DNA from: Ceratobasidium sp. AG-K
Taxonomy: Eukaryota; Basidiomycota; Agaricomycetes; Cantharellales; Ceratobasidiaceae
Direction of reading: 5' to 3'
NCBI GenBank assembly: GCA_037039685.1
Contig: JAWNGF010000013.1
Location: forward strand, 1,013,001-1,077,000
DNA: 64,000 bases
Below, in pieces: positions 34,338-45,963 of the stretch. Position 1 is the first letter of the stretch; every line of letters starts with the position of its first letter. The notes under the pieces were generated by a model, which saw only the letters and a program-made list of their open reading frames with translations, was not told the DNA's origin and did not search any database. Position numbers and translations under genes: made by a program.

Positions 34338-37182
34338 ATGGCTGCTCATAGGCGGTCAACGTCCGACTCGGCCACTACGATATTTGTCCCTCATGGCCTG
34401 TCCTTTGCTGGTGCCGGCGAAGAGGAAGACAAGTATCATGCGGCTCAGCGCTACGACTGGGACGATGTGCCTCTCAAACTTACTGACCTCGGGCTCCGTA
34501 CGAGTTGACTCAGCCTTTCGACTATGTTGTACCAAAAAAGGCGAAGAAAAGTCAGGCTCTGGGAGCTAACCATGGCAACGTCAACGGTGAGGCTGAGGTG
34601 GGGGTTGTGAGGAAGAAGATTGGGAGACCTCGCAAAGATGCGGCGCTGGCGGCCGCAGAAGAACGTGAGTCCAAGAACCGAGATTTCAATGCAGACGCTC
34701 AGCCTATTGCACAGACACTCCAGCGCACAGTGTTGAACCGGATGCCACTAGATCTCAACCAAAGAGACGAGGTCGACCCCCTCGTCGTTCAGAGGCGAGC
34801 AGAAAGACGGACGATGGGGATAATACGGCAGATGTGAGCAACCCTCCCGAATTGAAAGTCGTGAATCCCATCTTATTTCTTTGATTAGGAGTCGTATGTA
34901 CAACCTGGAGAAACCTGGAAGGCGGGAACAAAGCGGCGTGGGCCGGCTCCATCGGTCAGTCAAGGAACTCCCGTAATGTCGCCATCTCACAATCAATCTT
35001 TTAGCACCCACCAACCAAGAAACCTCGAATATCTAAAACCGCTGAAACGGATGACGAGCACGAGGTATGTTCTATCTTCCTCGTCTGTTCCAGTCTAATT
35101 TTATCTCTAGACTGCCCCTCTCCGGAGCGGCGGCGCCCGCTCACGGGTCACACCCCTCAAGCCTCAACAAGCAAACCGCTGGTCAAGTGTCGAGGTATGC
35201 ATTCTACTCCAACTGTTTACCCCGTAGCGAACTAATTGGTTCTACTACCCATACAGGACCGACAACTTATCGACTCGCTCTTTGAAGTACTGGGCTCGAT
35301 TCCATGGCGACGAGTTACTGCCTACATGGCAGATCGCGGATACCCGTGTGCGGAAAGAGGCGAAGGTGCTATTCGTGGGAGGTTGGTATACTTTCGACGC
35401 CAAACCATTCGATTTCGCCTAACAGCTTAGCGCAGATGGAAAGTTCTTCGTCCCAGGCTATACATCGTTCCTCCTCCGGTTGTCCGCGGAGCGGCAGCCA
35501 AGTCTCAGATGAAGGCCAGAGAGCGGGAGACTGTCGGCCGGGAGGATGGCGAGGGCGGTGCCGAAGAAGAAGAGGAGGATGGTGAGGCCGATGCGGAGGG
35601 GGAGGATGCGTTGGAAGGCGAGATGGAGGTTGACCCGAAAGAGCCGGAGCAACCACAGGCAGGCGAGGAGCATGGCCCGGATATGCCAGTGGACGTAGAG
35701 GGCGACACGACTGTCGAAGAGGACGAAGTCCCTCCGCGGCCCCAGCGCAAGGCTGCTGCCCTAGAAAAACAACAGAACACGCCGACTGCCCCGACCTCCG
35801 TCTTGCCTGGCAACCAGCAACCAAACGCGCCGAGCGCGCCACTGTCAGACGGAGCTATGCCTACTTCCGACCTGAGAGGGGAGGTACCGGCTGCACCGAG
35901 AGGACCGACCGTTTACAACACTTCACCGATCCCTCCTCTACCTCCGAACCTACCACACACGTCTCCGAACTCATCGCTTTTCGCTCTGCCCAAACAAACC
36001 TTGCTCCGCTCCCCGGCAGCTCGCATCGCAAATCAGCTCGTACCCCAGTCTCCTAGCCTGGCCCGCCCAGACCTGCCCGCGCCATCCCAACCACATACCT
36101 CTCCCATCCCGACCCACCGTTCTCCAAGAGAATCCCGGTTTTATGCTCACCCTTCCGCGACCTCCAGACTGAGCGACCATCCCGTTTTCCAGCCTGACCC
36201 TCCCTTTATCCCTCCCACTCATTCGCCCAAGGCTTTATCGCCAATCAGACATCCGCCCAGTCCAGATCGACAGACATTACCTCCGCTATCGAGCCAACTG
36301 CTTTCACCCACCCACCGACTCCCGCCACATGGGTATTCAGGCCACCTTGCAGAAGACAGACACTTGCCTCTCCCACGCGAGGGGCCATTGCTGTCGTCAC
36401 CTGGGAGCCGTCACCTCACCCAACCTCCGCCCCTGCCACTGCCTCAGCAATATTCTCCCGCCCCCGTCTGGCCCGCTCGAGTCGAACGTGCGTATGATGA
36501 CAACCCATTCGACGAGCAATCGAGGACACGAGGAGATCGGGGTTTCCATACCAGCGGAGACCGGGGGTACTCGACGAGCCCCGAGAGGGCATACCCAGCC
36601 AGCGGGGAGCGGGACCGAGGACACCATGCTAGTCCTGGACGAGAGTACCAAACCAGTTCCGAACGGGAGCGATACGCTTATGAAGGAACGAGGCCCCGCA
36701 AAGGGCGGAAACCCGAAATGTTGCCGTTTCCCGTGACCAACCCTACTCGTCAACGGGAAACACCTGGTACAGGAACGTTTTCGACGTTTTCGACGACCAC
36801 TCCGGCGACGTTCCAGTCTTCGTTCCAGACTTCACCGTTCCAGGCGCAGAGCCAGGGGTCGCCGTATCAGGCTTCAAGCCAGGCGGCCCAGGTGTTTTCT
36901 CCACCGCCACTTTACGTTCCGCCGTTGTTTACGACGCAGGAACTTGCGCCTAGCGGGAGCCGACTTCCCATGTTGGGCGAACGGACACCTCCTAGGCCTG
37001 CAAGAGAGTCGAGCGCGAGGAGAGCGCGAGGGGCCGATGCTATTGCCAGACGGGACAGCAAGAGAAAGGTGGTCGACGAGCCTCGACGAACTCGTCAGGC
37101 GACCTATGAACGGCAAAGCAGTTCACAAGGAAGCGGGTTGAGCGAGGTTGCGGATAGCACCGCTGGGGATAACGATTTGTAG
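34338..37182 (+). CDS. AT-hook protein with a SANT/Myb-like segment and long Pro-rich tail
   Basis: Likely nuclear DNA-binding protein. AT-hook cores are KKIGRPRKD (~34615) and KRRGRPPRR (after the intron ending ~34727), with a weaker KRRGPAPS. After three further short exons (34.87-35.28 kb) comes DRQLIDSLFEVLGSIPWRRV...GYPCAERGEGAIRGRW. This helical segment with spaced Trp is reminiscent of SANT/Myb domains, but I am not certain. An acidic Glu-rich run follows (~35560-35640), then about 500 residues rich in Pro, Ser and Arg to the TAG at 37180-37182. The start is the ATG at 34338 (MAAHRRS); an upstream GTG is not used. The frame breaks once near 34496-34500, between LTDLG and YELTQPFDYVVP, where one base appears to be missing. 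Confidence 0.65.
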
Positions 37183-37481
37183 CGACCGTGTACGATTTTT
37201 TGAATTTCGCCGGCATAGGAGGACTTTGTTTGTATGATATTAGGATAAAGTGATTCGCGGTGTACTCTTTTGTTCAATGCGCATTCGTTGTTTCAATCGC
37301 CGACCATTATTCAGACTGCCCATGAATTGATCAAAAGTACGTAACGAAAGCAAGGAGGGGTGGTGATACAAGTCGTATAAAAAGAAAACGCCAAGTCATG
37401 GCAAGACAACGCTGCGTGAAACTGTCCGAACCCAAAACTCTTTCCGCGCACGCTACCAGTCTTGTCCATTCCACAATGGGG

Positions 37482-38268
37482 CTAGGCCTTCTCATCGGTC
37501 CCCCGATTATCTTTAGCTTCCTCCATTAGTTCGCCTTTTATCTGTGCACGCGTGTAACCGATGGCTGCTGTCAGGCCGTATAGTGCTACGTTTGTTCCCT
37601 ATATCCAGGAATTAATCTTGGGTGCTCGCCTGGCCGTACTTATGCGGGCTCACCTGATAGAACAGCACAGAAACAAAGGCCAAGAGCAAGAGCCACACAA
37701 TACGAAAGACGAAGCTACGGTAAATGGGGAGCTTTTTCATAACCGGAAGAGGCCACTGCCGGAAAAAGTCAGGGTCAGTACCGAATCTCCGACGCCACAG
37801 CTGAAAACGGACATATTGGGCGGGGACAATTGACACGAGGTGCGGGGAACAAGGGAGGGATGACAGGAAGAAACAAGACGTACCTCGAGCAACACAAGCA
37901 CAAGACTCATGATGATTGTGAAGATTTGCAAGAGCGGGATGGTGACGATGATTGCGACGAACGGGGCTGCACTCGGAGCGGTACTAGAGCGGGTGAAATG
38001 TTAGGTAGGTCAAGGCTGTGTATGAGAGCACGCACATCATGCCGCCAGAAAACGGAGGTTGGCCAGGTGCAGGCGCAACCAGTTTACCACCGATGAAGTC
38101 CCAGAAGAATTTACGGAAGAGAATGCCCCAAAAGCCCGCCCAGATGCCGTCTGTGAGTTCATGCGGTGAGCTTGGTTAGTGGCTACAATTATTACTTGGT
38201 AGACACTTACAAATGCCGGCAGTGAGAGCGACATAGCGGGCCCACTGGTGCCAAATAAAAACTCCCAT
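37482..38268 (-). CDS. DUF7727 multi-pass membrane protein
   Basis: Small integral membrane protein of a basidiomycete family with no known role. It starts MGVFIWHQWARYVALTAG. After an intron (acceptor near 38151) comes IWAGFWGILFRKFFWDF and a Pro/Gly-rich loop. Two hydrophobic segments follow: APFVAIIVTIPLLQIFTIIM (~37900-37960), and SFVFRIVWLLLLAFVSVLF preceded by PVMKKLPIYR. The last exon has GLTAAIGYTRAQIKGELMEE and ends at TAG (37482-37484). About four membrane helices in ~170 residues match the family. All splice phases I checked close. It is transcribed divergently from the Pns1-like gene at 39382. Confidence 0.75.
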
Positions 38269-39381
38269 ACTGAATTCTTTGTAGAAGTAGAAGAAAGTGC
38301 GGCCGGTAAAACCGAAAGAGCGTCGACTAAGCAAGTTAAGGATTGAAGTATCGAAACCGCGAGCGCTGCTCAGCAAGAGTTCGGACAGGAGGTTGGACAA
38401 AAGCGAACGAGCAAGGCCCAAGACAAGGCTTTCAACGAATCAATCGGACAGAAAGAAGGGTTAGCAGGACTCTACCAGGAGTCTGCGAAAGAAATCAAAG
38501 AAGAAGAAAAAGAAAAAAGTGGACAGAGGCAAGCCTGGCGGTGGTGGACACGGTCAAGAGAACATAAAGGCCCTCGGGTCGTCATGGAGCCGCCCGAAGC
38601 GGTCACGTGAGTTCCTGATCGGCAGGAAACCGTCGCCTCGACCCATTCTTGTTACCAACCAGACAATCGCTTGATTCAATTGCAACTGTTCTAATTGAAG
38701 ATCTGCACACACCCCAAGGAATGCCTATTTTTCCAATGACGCGATCTGGAAAGAAGAGCCTGGGACCACCTGCGTACATGCGAGTCGAACGGCCGTCTTC
38801 CATGTCGCAGCCAAACTGAGCATCACTAATCTAAAGCAAGTGTGCTTTGTCTCGCCTTCTGTACGGCATCGGTTGCAAATCAGAAGCAACCTTGCCCAGG
38901 TCGGCCAAACCCGCGTCACTCCACTGAGGGAATGCATGAAAATTTGACTTGTGTTCTCCAGCTAGAAATTTTTTTCAATCGTACTTTGAGCTTGCACAGT
39001 ATGGTTGTCTGATTGGACGAAGAAATTGAGGTGGTTATATTTAGAGCGTCAATTGGTTCTCGATCTTGGCCCGATGTAAACAGAGTCACAGTCACGTGGA
39101 TCGAGGCGTCTCGAGTGCCCTCATCGGTCTTTTCCGCTCCAGAGTTCCTCGCGAATAACGAGCCTGTTGGCTTTACGACCTCTGGTGGACGCTGACGATA
39201 TCTCCAACTACAATCCCTCGCCAAGCGCTGTGAAACCAACAGTTCGCCGAGTGTAACGAAACTATTGCCGGCAGTTGACGTCACCTATCGGGTTCAAAGC
39301 TTCCAACCCGTCAGACTCTCCTGTTTACATTTTCTCTCAACACCTACCTCAACCCCCCAGGACACTCGGTGACTCCTAGAC
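38269..39381. promoter_or_regulatory. Divergent promoter region with CACGTG boxes
   Basis: 1.1 kb between two divergent genes. CACGTG E-boxes occur at 38604-38609 and 39093-39098. The last ~90 bp before 39382 are C/T-rich. I find no supported gene inside; the short frames here are not conserved-looking. Confidence 0.4.
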
Positions 39382-41961
39382 ATGTCTTGGAATCAAGGTG
39401 GCGGCCATAATGAACAAGGATATGGGCCCAACAACGGCCAGTGGAATGCTGGTCCCAACCAGTGGCAAGGGGCTGGTGGCCAGTACCCCCCGCCCTCCCA
39501 ACCATACGCTCAGCCCAATCCCCCTCCAGTTGGTTTTAGTGAATACAAGGCCAAAACGGATGAATATGGTGAAACGGTTCAAACCCAAGAGCAGAATCAA
39601 TGATATTCCGTTCTTGATTTTGTTTATCGCTCAGGTGCGTGCTGGTATTGCTTGAGCTCAAAACCCCACTGAAGCTAAATCCGACAGTTCCTTGGATTTG
39701 CTGCTGTGTCTGGTATTGCCCTTAACAGCTGGATTTCGAACGGCGCTTTATCTAGCGGAGGCGTTGGGGGTAGCCGCCAAGGAGGGACAAACGTTACTCT
39801 GAACAGGTACGTGTAAGACATCTCTTTTGCTGGTTATTTGCTGACTAGGAATCCACAATAAATTGTTGTTCGGATCCCCTATCTAACCTTTCATCTGATC
39901 AGCCATACCGTCTACCTATTATTACTCGTTACCGCAGCGGCACTCGTCTTTTCCACAATCTACCTCATGCTCGTTCGAGCATTTACGAGCGTCATCCTGC
40001 AAATTACGTTGGTATTGAGCGTTGCTGCCAACATTGGTATGCAATTTAAACCCTCACTAATACGATCCGATTAACGGGACTTCGATTCTAGCCATAGCCG
40101 TATATTATTGGATTACAAAATACTACTCAGGGGCAATCATATTTACTATTATCGCTGTATTCGGGATTCTGGCCTACTTTGGGATGCGAAGTCGTATTCC
40201 GCTAGCGAGCCTTATGTTACAAGTGAGTTTCATTTCATCAATCATCACATTATTATTGGGAATAGCATTTGCGGGACGCACTGCAGCGATTGAGGAATGG
40301 TGCTAGTGTTTTCCTTGTTGTCCCTGGCTACCTGGCCACCTCCTGCCATTCTTTTTCTCCCAACTGTCGGTATTTCTGGAATGGGGAACTGCACGTTGGA
40401 GGGACGGTTCTTGAATCCCTTGCACCGTTGCATCGAGGCCCAGGACTTATTCGATACTTATCCCATGTTTAGGTGGTTATGGATGTTTCAAAGCACCACA
40501 AGAGCGTATACATTGTAGCATTTTCAGGCCTGATGTGCAAGCACTACTTAGTGTGTAAGTGGGACTAGACTCTCCTCAACCACGTCGTACTAATCACGGA
40601 TTCACCAATACAGTTGGTTCGTATTCACAGCCGTTGCTACATACGCAAAATGGACGCCTAACAGTAGCAGTGAGTTGATAATTCTCATGGTCTGGGGTTA
40701 CGAATTGACCTTCGTCCTAAGCATGCGGAAATGGCACGTCATGCTCGTCTGGAACCGTGACTGGCCTCATCTTTTTCGAACTGTTCTCCTATCTCTGGAC
40801 GTCTCAAGTGATTGGGAACGTTTGCCTCGCGACGATGGCTGGTGGGCCGTACGGTGGTTGGTATTACTTTGGGCCCAGCAACATGGGTATGATGGTGCGT
40901 TCGAATTCTACTCGACTGTTTAAGGCCTTATAATTTCATAAATTTATAGCCCAAGAATCCCTCATTATCAGCGTTTGTTCGCGCTTCGACCCTGTCGTTG
41001 GGTTCGATCGCGTTTGGCTCCCTGATTGTGACTCTGCTCGAGTTGTTGCGTATTATCCTCAACTCTATCCGTGCTAATGCGGCCGAGAGTGGTAGTCGTA
41101 AGCAATTGGATATCGTTTGTTCGGTTCCAGTGTATTGATTTTACCTTGTGATAGCTGTCGAGGCAGCGTTGGCGTGCTGTGCCGCGTGCTTTGTTGGATG
41201 CATTGAATCCATGGTCGAGTATTTCAACCGCTACGCGTACATTGAAATTGGTGAGTAACGCACTCTGCATCAGGAGACACTCTTCACCTTACTCTCGTGG
41301 TCAATGAGGCTAACCGCAACTCGATTCTAGCTCTTTATGGCAAGCCATACATTCCTGCTGCCAAGGACACTTGGCGACTTTTCAAAGATCGCGGCATTGA
41401 TGCATTGATCAACGATTCACTTACTGGAATTGGTACGCCGTCACTCCACCGAAAATACCGACTCTAACGCATGCGACCTGCGCCCTAATTAGCCATGACA
41501 TGGGGTGCATATCTCGTCGGCCTATTATGCAGTTTGTTTGCCTATGTGTATCTCAGGCTTACCAACCCCGCATACAACGCTGATGGGCAATACACTGCAC
41601 CCGTATTGCTGTTTGCCTTTGTTATTGGCCTGCAGTGTTGTAGGTTGATTGATCCCGTGGAACACGCGGTCCGGCTGACAATGGCTCCCTTAGCGTTGAC
41701 GCTTGCATCTACGATCGAGGCGGGTGTATCAACCATGTAAGCATAGCAATCAGTACCGTGAAGGTTCTCTGACCCTCGCCTTTCTCCAGTTTCGTTGGAC
41801 TTGGGGAGGACCCGCATGTACTGGCCGAACGTTCACCAGGACTGTTTGAGGTTAGCCAAACGTTGTCTCAATATCTGCTGAATTCACTAATGAAACTTTG
41901 GGCTCTGTAGATGATTCGCGAGAGATACCCGGATGTTGTGCGCCCAGTACCTCATGTTTAA
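39382..41961 (+). CDS. PNS1: Choline-transporter-like protein (CTL/Pns1 family)
   Basis: Multi-pass plasma-membrane protein of the SLC44/CTL family; yeast Pns1 is the fungal member and its substrate is unsettled. The cytosolic N-terminus is Gly/Asn/Gln/Pro-rich. Helices follow in order: NDIPFLILFIAQFLGFAAVS, YLLLLVTAAALVFSTIYLML, AVYYWITKYYSGAIIFTIIA, VYIVAFSGL, FVFTAVATYAKW. A luminal CGNGTSCSSGTVTGLIFFEL loop and the typical WTSQVIGNV...GGPYGGWYYFGP come next, then FVRASTLSLGSIAFGSLIV, and ESMVEYFNRYAYIEIALYG, the most conserved family motif. The C-terminus is AERSPGLFEMIRERYPDVV. About a dozen exons. Two one-base frame breaks: an extra base near 39584-39590 and a missing base near 40532. 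The intron at ~40224-40473 is unusually long (~250 nt). Confidence 0.88.
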
Positions 41962-42615
41962 CCTGACCGCTTGGACATGCCTCGTTCGATTTTGTCAAGT
42001 TGTTCCTGCATTCTAACAATCTTTTGGAGCTCGGTTTGATTCCACTCTCGATAGTTACGAGACGTTTCCTTTCTGCGATGTAATTGGCTCAATTTAATGG
42101 TGATTTCATTCCGCTTGACCCTGTTTACTCTCGATAGGAATTTGTTCGTCCCTCAATTTAAGTTTTATTGTCGCGGCGCGGACACAGCCGTTCCGAGGCG
42201 GAGACCCTAGTCGGAAAGGTGTACGCTGTGTGGCACTCAATTCTAAGCAGTTGAAAGTTGTATTGGATATGTAAGAATGCTCCTTCGGCGGGAGAAACGG
42301 TATGGTGGGCTCAACGCCTGCATATAAGGCTATTATTATCCCAGAGTGTGTCACTTCTCCGATCAAGATAGGTGAAGGGTGCAAATCCCTGACCTCCAAC
42401 GCCGAGTTGATCGCTCAGGCGGTCCGTCCACGCCCTCGCCAAACTGCGCAATATTGGGGAGGTACGGATTTGGGGGGATGTATAGACATAATCCTGCAAC
42501 AGTTGGGCGCGGTTGGCAAGCGACCTAATGCGTACGTGGAACCTTGGCGCATCAGTCGAGCATTAATGCCGTACTGCTGGCCGGCTAGGAAGCCCATAAA
42601 GACCGAGGTCAATGA
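41962..42615. other. Intergenic, no supported gene
   Basis: 3' flank of the Pns1-like gene. An open frame at 42302-42625 runs straight into the tRNA and has no family resemblance. Confidence 0.4.
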
Positions 42616-42718
42616 GCCCCGCTAGCTCAATCGGTAGAGCGTGAGACTTTTACGCTCGGCGGGTGTCGCACACGATCATGTGATCTCAAGGCTGCGGGTT
42701 CGAGCCCCGCGTGGGGCT
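42616..42718 (+). tRNA. tRNA-Lys(UUU) with a 30-nt intron
   Basis: The full cloverleaf is visible. Acceptor GCCCCGC (42616-42622) pairs with GTGGGGC (42711-42717). The D arm is GCTC...GAGC (A box TAGCTCAATCGG). The anticodon stem TGAGA pairs with TCTCA (42684-42688), and the loop is C-T-TTT-A. The intron 42653-42682 follows the base 3' to the anticodon, the canonical site. The T arm is GCGGG-TTCGAGC-CCCGC (B box). Anticodon TTT at 42649-42651 reads Lys AAA/AAG. Confidence 0.95.
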
Positions 42719-42719
42719 C

Positions 42720-42725
42720 TTTTTT
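42720..42725 (+). terminator. RNA polymerase III terminator of the tRNA
   Basis: A run of six T starts two bases after the tRNA acceptor stem, the standard Pol III stop. Confidence 0.85.
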
Positions 42726-43319
42726 GAGCTGCTTTTTGGTATTTATTTACGCCGAAGCAACGTTCGACTGTATTTGAGTGGTCGGGAGAAGCCGGGAATT
42801 ATGCAGCCTACGTTCTCTCGGGCAGGGTCGAGACGATAGATAATTCATAAAACATTTGGCAATGAAACAGCCTCCTGAAAATCACACCAAAGCCACGCAT
42901 ACACCCGCATATTGGTCCACTGTTTGTAACTGGCAGTGCCGACAACCTCCGGAAACCGGCTGTGATGCTACGACGGTGCCCTTGTGGCGTCCAACGGGAT
43001 CTCAATCACATGCCTGATAACAGTTAGAATCACCAAGGATCGATTCGATAGATCCCCAGCAGGGCGTTGTAGTGGCCGGGGCATTTGAAGCGCTCGGAGT
43101 ATTGAGCTGGTTCGTCAGGTGGCCAACTCACGCACCCGAAGTTTGTCCCAACATATAATTCAATCAGCAATAAAGATTAGTCTATGTACAGTCCGTTTAG
43201 GAAGTTCAGTCAAAGTCCGAGATTAAAAACAGCAGACAAATACATTAGTGATAAACACGGCAGCAAGATAAATATCAAGAACGAAATTCTATCTTCAGTA
43301 TTCAATTTAGGGAATGCAT
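42726..43319. other. Intergenic, no supported gene
   Basis: AT-rich 3' flank shared by the tRNA and the convergent methyltransferase gene. Confidence 0.4.
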
Positions 43320-44610
43320 CTAACCACTGCGACGCGCCGATATCATATGGAACTTGGTAACCGTCTGGATATTTGGATCGCGAAGATCACGGAGCACGGC
43401 TTGGGTGAGGGTCTCGCAATCCTGGAGCGCTGTACCAAAGGTTTGCATCATTGGGCGGAGACTAAACGTCGTCGCCTTCCAGACGCGTGCAGTCATCAGC
43501 CCCACGTCATGCATTAGCGCATGAGGGTGCCACGGCCCGTTGGGGAACGCTCGCATATCGCGTGTTGGCGCATGGAACCCACCAAGTTCCTCTATCCAGG
43601 CCGACATCTGAGTAGGCGCACGAATAGAAATTCCTTGGCGCTCGAATTCCCGCCTTGTAAGCCTAGTAAATCGGGTGAGGCCAGGCGCATTAGTTGCCGG
43701 TCGGACGAGCTGCGGGTCGGATGCATCGAATATTTCAAGTTCATGCTCGCAGAAAAGGAATAGTCCGCCTGGGCGGAGGACGCGGCGAATTTCTGGAAGA
43801 AACGCTCGATAGTCTCGGAACTGCAAATCGGGAGTGTCAGCACGAAGATTCAAACATTCGACCACGCTGGGAAGAGCAGGTGAAAACGGCATATGCCCAT
43901 TTGTGGCATGGTGATCGATCAAGTCCAGGGAAAAAAGTTACAATCGTTCTGATTCTCACCATCGTCATTGTAGCCCTGCAATGTATCATGTCGAAACTTG
44001 CATCTGGGGCTCGAATCCCTTCGAGAATGTTGTACACCTCAAACTCTATATTCGCGTTGGGGGTGTGGGGTGCAACCGGGGCAATGTCCACGCTAACAAA
44101 GTCGACATCCGGCCGCTCAGAGGCAAGCTCCTTGACCCTATGCAATGTCAGATCTAAAGTTGAATCACTCAAACAAGAAGACTCACCACGTTCCAGACCT
44201 TGTGCATATGTCCAGCACACGTCTTCGCCGACCTCTTACGGGAGCGAGGGCTTCAGCAATAGGGCGCCATTGGTTTCCTTCCATGAGTAGTTTGATGCTG
44301 GCGTGCTGAAGGTCGAAACGCAAGAGTTCGTCGTTGTCGACGGGAAACGTCAGCGGGAGATTATCAGCCACGGGGAACCGGCGACCATGTATCTCGCGAA
44401 AATACTCTGCATAGAGTGAGTGGCAGTTCGAGTTGGTGTGTGAATGCGCTTACCTCCAGCTTCGTCGGAGCCAATAGTAGTCATGGAGTTGCTCGAGGCC
44501 ACTGACGAGTCCGAGTCATAACCAGACGAGCGTGAACGGTCGCCTCCTTGGGAAGAGTGCACGAGGTGAACCTCTCCGCCAGTAGTCTCGTCCCAGTAGC
44601 GAGTAGTCAT
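43320..44610 (-). CDS. SAM-dependent methyltransferase (class I, UbiE/LaeA-like)
   Basis: Rossmann-fold methyltransferase; substrate unknown. The start is MTTRYWDETTGGEVHLVHSS, with a Ser-rich linker in exon 1 (donor ~44453). Exon 2 has EYFREIHGRRFPVADNLPLTFPVDNDEL and then motif I, VLDICTRSGTW. Exon 3 has the acidic SAM-binding motif II (VDFVSVDIAPV), then FEVYNILEGI..PDASFDMIHCR (motif III-like). The last exon has RAFLPEIRRVLRPGGLFLFCE (post-motif strand 5) and runs to TAG at 43320. Motif I reads C-T-R-S-G-T where many relatives have G-x-G; the central Gly is replaced, which may still permit binding. The third intron is long (~150 nt). No signal peptide or targeting sequence is obvious. Confidence 0.85.
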
Positions 44611-44837
44611 GGAGCAGAGTCCGATACAAGAGAAAGATTCAGAGTTAAATAAGCGAACGACGGGATGTAAAGAGTAGTTGGAGCTAGAAGGCAGCAACGA
44701 GCTATGCAGTCAGTGGTGTGAATGACAGGAATGGCAGGTACAGATCAAGTATTGTGTAATATGCGAGTTGGTGTTGCAACGGCGCTTCTTAAGTTGAATC
44801 AGACCGAGGGGGAGATGCTTGTTGGAGATAGAGTCAT

Positions 44838-44870
44838 CTCGCGTGGCTTTGCCTTTCTATGCCACGCGAG
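44838..44870. repeat. 10-bp perfect inverted repeat upstream of the methyltransferase
   Basis: ctcgcgtggc (44838-44847) and gccacgcgag (44861-44870) with a 13-nt loop, ~230 bp upstream of the minus-strand start codon. It could be a dimeric regulator site or a chance hairpin. Confidence 0.4.
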
Positions 44871-45779
44871 CGAGGGCTGGTTTCCGGAATGCCTAGGCCA
44901 TCGAACCATGGTCGAAAGATTCGATGACCCTCGTACGAGTTGATGTCTGGGGTGGGTATGCGTGGGACGTTATGAGGATGCTCGTCAAAGCAAGTATGGA
45001 CTTGTAAATGAACGAGATCTCACGGAAAGAGGATATTCCATATCACTGCGACCCAAATGCCGACAGTATCAGACTGAGACAAAGGAAATGCGCTGGATGA
45101 TGATATGAGGGGGATCTACGAACGGGATGAGGGAGACGGGACTCGCGAAATGTCGCTTCTCTCATTAGTGGATGTCACGATGACCACAAGCATTTTCCTG
45201 AATGGGTTGATATGACAATTACCTGATCTAAGAGTATTGTCGCCAAACCCAGCTAATCGGACGCTCTTCCGTGTATTTGGGTCAGAGTGAGCCAAAATCG
45301 AGCATAAAGCTAATAACGAACAGTTGAACCCGTAGGCTAGTCCAAACTCGCCCTGATACTGGGAGTCGTGCTCGAAACAATCAAGTGATGAAATCTCGCG
45401 TGGCAGTAGAGCCATCGGTTCATAGTAAATCCAGTAATTGGCCCCACCTGGTCGCGACCCCTGGCATTGTAGATCATCGAGATATAACAAGGTCAAGAAT
45501 TAGGTCCGGTTGCATCATTGAATCGATATGGTGCCTACTTGCGCCAAAAACCGCGAGATATGGGAGAATCACCCCTAGCCTAGGAACATGGTTTGGATCG
45601 GCGTACTGGAGCTCCGTTTGGTTGTCAAACTAGGTCAAAGATGGTCAAGGCGATAAGGAATATGAGTTCATGGGTCGTCGTCGTCGTGGCAGTCGAGTTG
45701 GAGAGCGAGTAGAGATGACAACCGGCGTCAACGCAACATAAGTAATTACGGTGGGTATAAGCATTCTGACTTTGCCGTC
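44871..45779. other. Intergenic, no supported gene
   Basis: Minus-strand frames at 45116-45496 and 45645-45905 are open but carry no recognisable motif and could not be joined by introns. Confidence 0.35.
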
Positions 45780-45806
45780 CACGTGGGTCTTAATGGAATC
45801 CACGTG
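45780..45806 (+). promoter_or_regulatory. Pair of CACGTG E-boxes before the proteasome chaperone gene
   Basis: Two perfect palindromic CACGTG sites (45780-45785 and 45801-45806), 21 bp centre to centre (two helical turns). Both sit within the repeated word 'tccacgtgg', ~160-185 bp before the ATG at 45964. Such boxes bind bHLH factors; regulation of this gene is inference. Confidence 0.45.
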
Positions 45807-45963
45807 GTATTTGTAGCGGTGATCTCCCGGTGATCCCAAGGAACAGTAGTAATCGTCATCAATGCTGGAGGTAAGGACAAGTTCGCTTCTGGTCGTCGTG
45901 AACAACTTGGTTCAACAACACCGCCACCAACTAAGCGCCCATTATCTCCACAATCGATCTACC

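Noticed and set aside
44722..44943. 73-codon plus-strand frame over the 44838-44870 palindrome
   Set aside because: Only chance length; it lies in the upstream region of the divergent methyltransferase.
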